Shown here: piece by piece, positions 1 to 6,073 of the stretch | Position numbering within the stretch: the first letter of the stretch is position 1 | Layout of the letters: every line of letters starts with the position of its first letter | Assembly: GCA_045535465.1 (NCBI GenBank) | Contig: JAZSLS010000026.1 | Span: forward strand, 1 to 8,801 | Reading direction: 5' to 3' | Length of the DNA stretch: 8,801 nt | Origin: SIG636 sp045535465 | Lineage (GTDB): Bacteria; Bacillota; Clostridia; Oscillospirales; CAG-382 | The notes under the pieces: model-generated | What the model saw: the letters and a program-made list of their open reading frames with translations, nothing else | Database searches by the model: none | What the model was told of the DNA's origin: nothing | Made by a program: the position numbers and the translations under genes

Positions 1-87
1 ATGTCCCCTACACAAAAGGCGCCTTGCCATTCTACAGACGGTAACGTCCAAACAATTCGGCAATGAAAACGTGTAACGAATTTGTTC

Positions 88-175
88 GTAGGGGCGGTCA
101 TCGGCCGCCCGAAACGCAAGGGGCTACGCCGACCTTACCCATTACGCAAAACGGGAGCGCACTGCGCTCCCCTAC
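88..175. repeat. MITE/REP-like palindromic element, copy 1
   Basis: An 88-bp unit with perfect 7-bp terminal inverted repeats, GTAGGGG at 88-94 and CCCCTAC at 169-175. Inside are a GGGCGG/CCGCCC hairpin (about 92-110) and, near the right end, a strong hairpin with arms 153-160 and 164-171 (GGGAGCGC/GCGCTCCC, loop ACT). Its first 45 bp recur at 221-265 with one mismatch. It has no coding potential and no transposase, and I see no target-site duplication. From memory, GTAGGGGCGG-type repeats are common in intergenic DNA of Oscillospirales-like genomes, so this is probably a dispersed non-autonomous element. Its function is unknown. Confidence 0.7.
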
Positions 176-221
176 AATAAAACCCTTGCGTTGTTAATGA
201 AGGCGTGGCAACGTATGTACC

Positions 222-308
222 GTAGGGGCGGTCATCGGCCGCCCAAAACGCAAGGGGCTACGCCGGCTTTGCGTCAAACGTAAAGGGGAGCGCACTGCGC
301 TCCCCTTT
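222..308. repeat. MITE/REP-like palindromic element, copy 2
   Basis: The second copy of the unit at 88-175, in the same orientation and 134 bp downstream. Positions 221-265 match 87-131 at 44 of 45 bases. The middle (266-281) has diverged, and the terminal hairpin is longer here: arms 282-293 and 297-308 give a perfect 12-bp stem (AAAGGGGAGCGC) with loop ACT. The right inverted repeat has decayed from CCCCTAC to CCCCTTT. Because it lies about 46 bp beyond the stop of the minus-strand surface-protein gene, the hairpin may also end that transcript, but only a weak T stretch follows it on that strand. Confidence 0.68.
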
Positions 309-353
309 AACAAAAATGTTGCGTTTTTTTGCTTTGTCTTTTAAACGGGGTGA

Positions 354-2507
354 TTATTCGTCATCCTCGTCGTCCTCGTAATCCTCGTCGTCATCTTCTT
401 CATCGTCGCTTTGACGCCATTTAACTACAAAAACCACGCCGCCTGCTACCATTGCAATAACGATAACGGCTATAAGTATTATGATATCCCAAGGCGTTTT
501 GCCCTCGGGCTTGGTAACGTTTTGCTCGTTGTCCTCGATAGTCTTAACGGTAATGGAGCCGCCCTTGGAAATTCCTTTCAGCTTCACCTCAACCGTGCCT
601 TTTTCGCCCCTTGCGCCAACTGCGGTAACGTCCACACCGTAGCCGAAAAGACTTATATCAGCAAATTCGGCAGAGCTTATGCTGTCTATAACGTAGCCGC
701 TTTTAACGGAAACACCAAGAGCAAAGTCAAGGCCGTACTGCCAGGTAATAACCGTAGTGCAGTCACCGTTTTCGTCGTTGCTTACGCTGCCCGGAACGGA
801 AAGGCTGCAGGTGTTTTCGTTCCACTTAACGGTAACCTTAACAACCTCGCCTTTATAGGAAACAAGCACGCCGTAAATTTGAGGTGAAGGCATATCAACG
901 GTAACGCAGCCGTCGGAAGCGGAGGTAACCAAAGCGCCTTCGTTGCCGTAAACAGGGCTTATGCTGCCGTTAAGCTCATACTTGTACCAGCCGTAGGACT
1001 CGCCAAGGGTGCCCAAGGAAAGCTCAAGCCTTGTACCGTCGGGAAGCTTTGCGCCGGATATTCTTTCAACGGTAACGCAGTTTTGAATGTTGAAAACCGC
1101 CTCGTTAACCTTACCTTCAAGGGCTTTCTTTATATCAAGAGAAGCTGCGCCCTTATTAACGTTAACGCCAAAGTCAATGCCGTTTGCGTAAAGAGTGGTA
1201 TCAAAATCGGTATTCTTGGGCAGCACCCAATTATATTCACCGGAAACGCCTATCATTACCTTAACTGCACCGTTTTTGGTAAGCTCGTTAATGCAGGCAA
1301 GAGCGTCTGTGCCAAGCTTTGCCTTTTTTGAAATGTCTATAAATACCTGGTTGCCCTTCCTTGCGGCCTCAATCTCTGCACGGGTTATGTAGCCGCTGTT
1401 GTTTTCGGGAACGGAGGGAACAGAGCTTTCTTCGTTAACGTCGGGCTTGCTGTCGTCTTCGTTTGCTTTGCCAAACACAACGGTAATGGTAGCATCGGAG
1501 CGAACGTCCTTAACGGTGTAGGTGTTGCCGAGAACGGCAAAGGTGTTGCTGCCGTCGGTAACGCTTTTAACAACGTATCCGCTGTCGGGAGTAAGCTCCA
1601 ACACAAGGTTGGCGCCTTCTTCTACCTGTACTACGCCGCTTGGGCTTACTGTGCCGTTGCCCTCTGTTCTTATTGTTACGTTGTACTTGTCAACCTCTGT
1701 ATTGCCCGTTTCACGGAAGGTAATAACAATCCAGTGGTCGTCGTCTATCTCGGAGATTGTATAGTTGTAGGTGCGTTTTGCTGTTTCGCCGTTATCGGTG
1801 ATAGTATCAAGGGACTGGTTTGCGTTGTTGCTGATGCGGATAGTTACGTCACTGCCCTTAATAACGGAAAAGTTTGTGCCGTTTTTTGCATCCTTTCTGC
1901 CGTCAACGGAAAAGCTGCCGCCTAAGCCGCAGTCAACCAAAACCTTAACGGTGTCTGCAAATTTTATTTCAACGGTCATTTCCGTTTCTGTAAGCTCCAC
2001 GGCAAGGTCACCGCCGTATATGCTAAAGTCAACGGCTTCACCGTTAACGGTTACGGCTTCCACACCCTTTTTTGCAAGAGGAGAAACCTTAAGGTTAAGG
2101 GTATCCCCTACGTAATACACGTCGCTGTCATCCCAGCCGGTTACACTGCCGCTTAAGCTGTCATAGCTAACGGTAACAGTGCATTCCTCGGCAGGCTCGC
2201 TGCTGTCGTTAGGCTCACTGCTGTCGTTGGGTTCGCTGCTGTCGTTAGGCTCGCTGCTGTCGTTAGGCTCACTGCTGTCGTTGGGCTCACTGCTGTCGTT
2301 GGGCTCACTGCTGTCGTCAGGCTCGCTACTGTCCTCGGGAGCGGAAACGTCAGCACTGCTGTCGTTGGGAGCAGGCGCTTCTGCAGAGCTGTCATCGGGA
2401 ACGGTTATCTCTGCCGAGCTGCTGTCTGTGCTGCTTTCTTCTGCACTGACGATAAAGCCGCCAAGAACGATGGAAAGTGTAAGTAATAAGCAAATAAATT
2501 TTTTCAT
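354..2507 (-). CDS. Membrane-anchored surface protein with DSSEPN stalk and beta-type repeats
   Basis: A 717-residue predicted exported protein; I do not recognise a specific family for the whole. Residues 1-22 form a signal peptide (Lys2-Lys3, hydrophobic core, VSA before Glu23). Residues 23-106 are Ser/Asp/Glu/Pro-rich with eight DSSEP units at 59-105. Three beta-type modules follow (about 108-183, 186-265, 274-346). The third has the GNGTVSPSG...GY.V..VTDG pattern of divergent InlB B-repeat-like domains. Residues 373-550 resemble, from memory, a beta-rich module frequent in clostridial surface proteins. A membrane segment (674-695), a KWR stop-transfer signal and a tail with 16 of 17 acidic residues (701-717) end it; there is no LPXTG. 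The ATG at 2507 is preferred over the TTG at 2510 because GGAGG (2519-2515) lies 7 nt away. Anchoring by the membrane helix and an adhesive or structural role are inferences. It is transcribed away from proS. Confidence 0.85.
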   Translation of the reverse strand: MKKFICLLLTLSIVLGGFIVSAEESSTDSSSAEITVPDDSSAEAPAPNDSSADVSAPEDSSEPDDSSEPNDSSEPNDSSEPNDSSEPNDSSEPNDSSEPNDSSEPAEECTVTVSYDSLSGSVTGWDDSDVYYVGDTLNLKVSPLAKKGVEAVTVNGEAVDFSIYGGDLAVELTETEMTVEIKFADTVKVLVDCGLGGSFSVDGRKDAKNGTNFSVIKGSDVTIRISNNANQSLDTITDNGETAKRTYNYTISEIDDDHWIVITFRETGNTEVDKYNVTIRTEGNGTVSPSGVVQVEEGANLVLELTPDSGYVVKSVTDGSNTFAVLGNTYTVKDVRSDATITVVFGKANEDDSKPDVNEESSVPSVPENNSGYITRAEIEAARKGNQVFIDISKKAKLGTDALACINELTKNGAVKVMIGVSGEYNWVLPKNTDFDTTLYANGIDFGVNVNKGAASLDIKKALEGKVNEAVFNIQNCVTVERISGAKLPDGTRLELSLGTLGESYGWYKYELNGSISPVYGNEGALVTSASDGCVTVDMPSPQIYGVLVSYKGEVVKVTVKWNENTCSLSVPGSVSNDENGDCTTVITWQYGLDFALGVSVKSGYVIDSISSAEFADISLFGYGVDVTAVGARGEKGTVEVKLKGISKGGSITVKTIEDNEQNVTKPEGKTPWDIIILIAVIVIAMVAGGVVFVVKWRQSDDEEDDDEDYEDDEDDE
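2193..2333 (-). repeat. 18-bp tandem repeat coding the DSSEP(N/D) stalk
   Basis: Eight near-identical 18-bp units in frame inside the surface-protein gene encode DSSEP followed by N or D. They differ mainly by third-position changes (ggctcactgctgtcgttg-type on the plus strand). Looser versions of the unit continue toward the N-terminus (up to about 2400). Units are multiples of three, so gain or loss of copies would change stalk length without breaking the frame. The stalk is strongly acidic and probably unstructured. Confidence 0.9.
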
Positions 2508-2557
2508 CAAAATTCCTCCGTATAAGTATTTTTTACCGCCGTCTTTTTAAAGTGTGG

Positions 2558-2586
2558 TTGACAGCGCAGTAAAAAAATGATATACT
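2558..2586 (+). promoter_or_regulatory. Sigma-A promoter of proS
   Basis: A perfect -35 TTGACA (2558-2563), a 17-nt spacer and a -10 TATACT (2581-2586) with the extended -10 TG at 2578-2579. The start would be near 2593, giving an ~80-nt leader. The leader holds no T-box-like structure that I can see. It lies head-on to the minus-strand promoter at 2596-2624. Confidence 0.75.
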
Positions 2587-2595
2587 ATCTTATAT

Positions 2596-2624
2596 ATTAT
2601 ACATAACTTTATTCTAAAATACAA
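2596..2624 (-). promoter_or_regulatory. Probable sigma-A promoter of the surface-protein gene
   Basis: Read on the minus strand, TTGTAT (2624-2619) is separated by 17 nt from a perfect TATAAT (2601-2596). Transcription would start near 2589 and leave a leader of about 80 nt before the ATG at 2507. The -35 box is imperfect and the area is AT-rich, so a chance match is possible. Confidence 0.45.
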
Positions 2625-2672
2625 TAGTTAAAGACAATTTTTATTTAACAGTAACAGGAGTGTGTTGTTTTT

Positions 2673-4109
2673 ATGGCGGAAAAAAAGAAGGTTGAGGCTA
2701 TAACCTCCAGAGATGAGGACTTTGCCAAGTGGTATACAGATATAGTTAAGAAGGCGGAGCTTATTGAGTACACCAGCGTTAAGGGCTGTATGGTTATCCG
2801 TCCTTACGGCTACGCTATTTGGGAAAACATTCAGCGCATACTTGACGGTATGTTTAAGGCAACAGGGCACGAAAACGTTTGTATGCCTATGTTTATTCCC
2901 GAAAGCCTTTTGCAAAAGGAAAAGGACCACGTTGAAGGCTTTGCGCCCGAGGTTGCTTGGGTGACTATGGGCGGCAGCGAGGTGCTTGAGGACAGGCTTT
3001 GCGTTCGTCCCACCTCCGAGACTTTGTTTTGTGAGCATTACGCTAATATAGTACATTCCTACCGTGACCTTCCCAAGCTTTATAACCAGTGGGTTAGCGT
3101 TGTAAGATGGGAAAAGACCACCCGTCCCTTCCTCAGAAGCCGTGAGTTCTTGTGGCAGGAGGGTCACACCATCCACGCAACTGCTGAAGAGGCTATTTTT
3201 GAAACCGAGCAGATGCTTGGCGTTTATGCCGACTTTTGTGAGAAGTATCTTGCTATGCCCGTTGTTAAGGGTAAGAAGACCGAAAGCGACAAGTTTGCAG
3301 GTGCGGTTTCCACCTATTGCATAGAAGCTCTTATGCACGACGGTAAGGCGCTTCAGGCAGGCACCAGCCATTTCTTTGGCGACGGCTTTGCTAAGGCCTT
3401 TGATATATTGTATACTAATAAGGAAAATAAAAAGGTTCATCCTTTCCAGACCAGCTGGGGCGTTACCACCCGTCTTATCGGCGCTATTATTATGACCCAC
3501 GGCGACGATAACGGTTTGGTGCTTCCTCCTGCGGTTGCTCCCACTCAGGTTGTTATTATTCCTATCGCACAGCATAAGGAAGGCGTACTTGACGAGTGCT
3601 CCAAGCTTCGTGATAAGCTTTCGGCACGTTTCCGTGTTAAGATGGACGATAGTGACAACTCTCCCGGCTGGAAGTTTGCTGAGTATGAGATGAAGGGTGT
3701 TCCCGTAAGAATAGAGCTTGGGCCCAGAGATATTGAAAACGGTCAGTGCGTTGTTGCGCTCCGTTGCAACGGTGAAAAGCTTACTCTTCCTCTTGAAGGT
3801 ATTGAGGATGCGATTGCCGAAATTCTTGACCGTGTAACAGGCATTATGTTTGACAAGGCGCTTGCTAACCGTGAACAAAAGACCTATGACTGCCACAGTA
3901 TGGACGAGATAGTTTCTATGCTTGAAGAAAAGGGCGATGGCTTTATTCGTGCTATGTGGTGCGGTGACGAGGCTTGCGAGGACGCTGTTAAGGAAAAGAC
4001 AGGCGTTTGCAGCCGTTGTATTCCCTTTGCGCAGGAAGCAATTGACACCAAGTGTGTTTGCTGCGGCAAGGAAGCTACACAGCTTCTCTATTGGGGCAAG
4101 GCGTATTAA
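2673..4109 (+). CDS. proS: Prolyl-tRNA synthetase, archaeal/eukaryote type
   Basis: Class II synthetase that attaches proline to tRNA-Pro in the cytoplasm. At 478 residues it is the short ProS form without the large editing insert of the E. coli type. Visible are the RPTSE loop (112-116), motif 2 (RWEKTTRPFLRSREFLW, 145-161), motif 3 region with GVTTRLIGAIIM (263-274), an anticodon-binding domain from about 285 to 395, and a Cys-rich C-terminal domain (Cys430, 435, 446, 449, 461, 463, 464) that probably binds zinc. It ends in Tyr478, as is typical of this type, where the terminal Tyr reaches the active site. The AGGAG at 2656-2660 lies 12 nt before ATG, somewhat far, but the N-terminus fits the family. 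It is a single-gene unit with its own promoter and terminator. Confidence 0.97.
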   Translation: MAEKKKVEAITSRDEDFAKWYTDIVKKAELIEYTSVKGCMVIRPYGYAIWENIQRILDGMFKATGHENVCMPMFIPESLLQKEKDHVEGFAPEVAWVTMGGSEVLEDRLCVRPTSETLFCEHYANIVHSYRDLPKLYNQWVSVVRWEKTTRPFLRSREFLWQEGHTIHATAEEAIFETEQMLGVYADFCEKYLAMPVVKGKKTESDKFAGAVSTYCIEALMHDGKALQAGTSHFFGDGFAKAFDILYTNKENKKVHPFQTSWGVTTRLIGAIIMTHGDDNGLVLPPAVAPTQVVIIPIAQHKEGVLDECSKLRDKLSARFRVKMDDSDNSPGWKFAEYEMKGVPVRIELGPRDIENGQCVVALRCNGEKLTLPLEGIEDAIAEILDRVTGIMFDKALANREQKTYDCHSMDEIVSMLEEKGDGFIRAMWCGDEACEDAVKEKTGVCSRCIPFAQEAIDTKCVCCGKEATQLLYWGKAY

Positions 4110-4128
4110 GAGAATAAAAACTAATCAT

Positions 4129-4163
4129 AAAATGCCTCTCGTGATGTAGCGGGAGGCATTTTT
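4129..4163 (+). terminator. Intrinsic terminator of proS
   Basis: Arms 4129-4141 and 4150-4163 pair as AAAATGCCTCTCG with CGGGAGGCATTTT (one U-G wobble) around an 8-nt loop; the T tract is 4159-4163. It starts 19 nt after the proS stop codon. Confidence 0.85.
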
Positions 4164-4246
4164 GCGTCAAACAGTTGTATTTTGTTGTATTCAGAGCGGT
4201 AAAGAAATGGATTATAACTATAAATCGCACAAAAACGCAAAAATTA

Positions 4247-4275
4247 TTGACAAAAAAGTTTAAATGTTATATAAT
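4247..4275 (+). promoter_or_regulatory. Consensus sigma-A promoter with no annotated gene
   Basis: TTGACA (4247-4252), exactly 17 nt, TATAAT (4270-4275): both boxes match the sigma-A consensus perfectly. An A-rich stretch, AAAAACGCAAAAA (4231-4243), lies just upstream like an UP element. Transcription would begin near 4282 on the plus strand, in the gap between two convergent genes, so it serves neither of them. Confidence 0.75.
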
Positions 4276-4300
4276 ATATTTGCAAATAAGTTAGCGAAAG

Positions 4301-4384
4301 ATGACTTGTTTTTTCGTTTTCTTTTTTGCTTCCTTTTTTACCTGTTTAGGCGCATTTGCGTCTGAACACCATAACACATCCTAA
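4301..4384 (+). CDS. Possible 27-residue hydrophobic peptide
   Basis: An ATG 19 nt after the predicted transcription start opens 27 codons and ends at TAA (4382-4384), just at the base of the terminator stem. The peptide begins MTCFFVFFFASFF, has a single hydrophobic stretch at residues 4-20 and a polar end (SEHHNTS); it has no Lys or Arg. There is no convincing ribosome site (only GAAAG before ATG), and the ATG lies in the 3' arm of the first hairpin. Phe runs also arise by chance from T-rich DNA. It resembles a small membrane peptide or type I toxin only in outline, and the RNA itself may be the product. Confidence 0.25.
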   Translation: MTCFFVFFFASFFTCLGAFASEHHNTS

Positions 4385-4423
4385 AGCAAAAGGGACGCGG
4401 TTTTACGTGTCCCTTTTGCTTTA
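4382..4423. terminator. Strong bidirectional terminator hairpin
   Basis: Arms 4382-4399 and 4406-4423 form an 18-bp stem (one G-U wobble) with a 6-nt loop (4400-4405). The core reads AAAGCAAAAGGGAC against its complement. A/T runs inside the outer stem give U tracts on both strands, so it can end the small plus-strand transcript and the minus-strand pncC operon. The pncC stop codon (4423-4421 on the minus strand) forms the base of the stem. Confidence 0.85.
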
Positions 4424-4891
4424 TTCAATTAACGAAATAGCGGTTTGCAAAGCAGTTTCCACCGTTTTTTGCCTGATGGCATCACGGTCACCGGTGAAGT
4501 GGCAAAGCTTTATCGTTTTACCGCCGGTTATGGTTAAAACGCATATATATACAATACCAACGGGTTTTTCTGCGGTGCCTCCGTCGGGGCCTGCTATGCC
4601 TGTAACGGACACTGCAACCTGTGCGCCAAAAAGGTTCATAGCCCCCAGCGCCATCTGCAAAGCACAGCTTTGGCTTACAGCTCCTTCTGTTTCAAGCAGC
4701 TCCTTGGACACGCCAAGCATACCGCTTTTAATGCGGTTGGCGTAGGAGCAAAGCCCACCGTCAAAGACTGCACTGCTGCCGGGAACGGAGGTTATTGCGG
4801 CCGAGAGAAGCCCGCCTGTACAGGACTCCGCAGTGGTAATTTTAAGCCCTTTTTCTTTAAGTAAGGCTACTAATTTTTCCGCACTTTCCAT
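4421..4891 (-). CDS. pncC: Nicotinamide-nucleotide amidohydrolase (stand-alone CinA C-terminal domain)
   Basis: A 156-residue cytosolic enzyme of the PncC/CinA-C family, which converts nicotinamide mononucleotide to nicotinate mononucleotide plus ammonia in NAD salvage. Family motifs are clear: TAESCTGGLL (20-29), SYANRIKSGMLGV (49-61), GAVS, and VSVTGIAGPDGGTAEKPVG (about 93-111), with GDRDA-R near the end. By homology Ser23 is the likely nucleophile, with Tyr50 and Lys55 assisting. It lacks the N-terminal molybdopterin-binding-like domain of full CinA, so no competence role is implied. It starts 3 nt after thiI ends, with a GGGG-type ribosome site overlapping the thiI stop, so it is the last gene of the operon and probably translationally coupled. 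Confidence 0.93.
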   Translation of the reverse strand: MESAEKLVALLKEKGLKITTAESCTGGLLSAAITSVPGSSAVFDGGLCSYANRIKSGMLGVSKELLETEGAVSQSCALQMALGAMNLFGAQVAVSVTGIAGPDGGTAEKPVGIVYICVLTITGGKTIKLCHFTGDRDAIRQKTVETALQTAISLIE

Positions 4892-4894
4892 AAA

Positions 4895-6073
4895 TTACCC
4901 CACTATTTTCTTGTGTCTTCTGGTAGCAAAGGCACGCTCGCAAAGCCCCTGAATGTCCAGCTTTTCCTCTTCTCGCAGTATTTGTTCCATAGTAGGACGG
5001 GTGTTCGGGTGCTTAGGCACAAACACTGTACAGCAATCCTCGTAGGGAAGAATGGAAGTCTCAAAGGTGTCTATCTGTCTGGAGATTTGTACTATATCCT
5101 CCTTGTCCATAGCGATACAGGGACGGAAAACAGGCAAAATTTTTGGTATGGAGTTGGTTATGGTCAGCGCAGAAAGGGTTTGGCTTGCCACCTGCCCAAG
5201 GCTTTCACCCGTTATAAGCGCTCCTGCGCCAACGTCCAGCGCTTGCATTTCCGCAAGGCGCATCATAAAGCGGCGCAGCAGCACCGTAAACAGCCTTTCG
5301 TCACAGGTGGACATAAGGGTTTCCTGTATCTCTGTAAGGCTTATGGCGTGCATAAATATACGCCCTGTATAAGCGCAAAGCTTGGAAGCCAGCGTCTCCA
5401 CCTTTTCCATAGCCGCATCACCCGTGTAGGGTGGGCTGTCAAAATATAAAGCGTCAAGTATCATACCTCGCTTTGCCATAAGAAAGCCCGCAACAGGGCT
5501 GTCAATGCCGCCGGAAAGCAAAAGCATACCGTGGCCTGCGCTGCCTACGGGCATACCGCCTGCGCCCTTTTCACCGCCGCCGTGCACTGCGGCGTATTTG
5601 TCACGCACCTCAAGACGAACAACCACGTCGGGATTTTTAACGTCCACCTTCAGGTAAGGCTTTAGGGAAAGAACGGTGCCGCCTACCTCTGCAGAAAGCT
5701 CGGGAGAGGTAAGGGGGAAGCTTTTGTCGCTGCGTCTGCCGTCGCACTTAAAGGTTTCGGCATCCCCTATAAGCTCGTCAATGTGTTCAGCCACGGTTGC
5801 CTGTATGGCTTCAAGACTTTTTTCGCATTGCCAAGCACGGCAAACGGAGGCTATGCCGAAAACACGCTTCATACGCTCTGCCGCATCATCCATATCCGCA
5901 TCCTCGTCCCCCTGTATCATAAGGGTAGACTGGCTGTAATCCAACTTAAATGTGCCCTCACAGTCCGTAAGCAGTTGTTTTACACGCCTTATTATCATAC
6001 CGTCAAAGTAGCTTCGGTTAAGACCCTTCATAACCACTTCGCCGTATTTAAGTATCAGTATATCGTTTCTCAT
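4895..6073 (-). CDS. thiI: tRNA 4-thiouridine synthase ThiI
   Basis: A 392-residue enzyme that adenylates U8 of tRNA and replaces its oxygen with sulfur (s4U); in many bacteria it also supplies sulfur for the thiazole of thiamine. Domains in order: N-terminal ferredoxin-like part with LILKYGEVVMKG (6-17), THUMP domain (about 60-165), and a PP-loop ATPase domain with LLSGGIDSPVAG (185-196). Near the end is the conserved DCCTVFVP (346-353) whose Cys is expected to take part in sulfur transfer. There is no rhodanese domain, unlike E. coli ThiI, as usual in Bacillota. The ATG at 6073 overlaps the desulfurase stop as ATGA. An in-frame extension to 6115 is rejected because it lies in the upstream gene and family proteins start at this Met. 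Confidence 0.95.
   Translation of the reverse strand: MRNDILILKYGEVVMKGLNRSYFDGMIIRRVKQLLTDCEGTFKLDYSQSTLMIQGDEDADMDDAAERMKRVFGIASVCRAWQCEKSLEAIQATVAEHIDELIGDAETFKCDGRRSDKSFPLTSPELSAEVGGTVLSLKPYLKVDVKNPDVVVRLEVRDKYAAVHGGGEKGAGGMPVGSAGHGMLLLSGGIDSPVAGFLMAKRGMILDALYFDSPPYTGDAAMEKVETLASKLCAYTGRIFMHAISLTEIQETLMSTCDERLFTVLLRRFMMRLAEMQALDVGAGALITGESLGQVASQTLSALTITNSIPKILPVFRPCIAMDKEDIVQISRQIDTFETSILPYEDCCTVFVPKHPNTRPTMEQILREEEKLDIQGLCERAFATRRHKKIVG

Larger units (their letters stand above)
1..353. other. Gene-free repeat-bearing region
   Basis: I see no credible coding sequence on either strand. Apart from the two repeat units, CCCCTAC at 5-11 matches the right terminal repeat of copy 1 and may be the end of a third element that begins before the window. 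A 10-bp perfect palindrome (AAGGCGCCTT) sits at 16-25. On the plus strand a short AACA/TGTT hairpin followed by seven T residues (309-330) could be a weak terminator. Confidence 0.55.
4282..4425 (+). ncRNA. Candidate small structured RNA or tiny mRNA
   Basis: The predicted transcript runs from the start point of the promoter at 4247-4275 to the terminator at 4382-4423, about 140 nt. It begins with a 12-pair hairpin (arms 4284-4295 and 4300-4311, GAAA tetraloop, one G-A mismatch and two U-G wobbles). A U-rich stretch follows (4309-4339), then a 9-pair hairpin (arms 4346-4354 and 4359-4367, loop ATTT, two wobbles) and the terminator. I do not recognise it as 6S, SRP RNA, RNase P, tmRNA, a T-box or a common riboswitch. 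It could act as a regulatory RNA or encode the small peptide at 4301-4384. No expression evidence is available here. Confidence 0.5.

Noticed and set aside
88..308. CRISPR array
   Set aside because: Only two units, 134 bp apart, with hairpins and no regular spacers or cas genes.
2179..2400. Plus-strand Ser/Leu/Gly repeat frame
   Set aside because: A shadow of the DSSEPN repeats; all three-base-multiple repeats leave several frames open.
2587..2672. T-box leader for proS
   Set aside because: The ~80-nt leader is too short and lacks specifier, T-box sequence and terminator.
2628..3896. Long 422-codon open frame on the minus strand opposite proS
   Set aside because: It lies antisense to a full, clearly recognised proS; the frame is open because of codon bias and its product has no recognisable motifs.
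4282..4425. 6S RNA
   Set aside because: Too short, and I could not pair the 5' and 3' parts into the long rod with a central bubble; the U-rich 5' part has only a short A-rich partner.
4913..5449. 178-codon plus-strand frame opposite thiI
   Set aside because: Antisense shadow of the PP-loop part of ThiI, without a ribosome site or family motifs.
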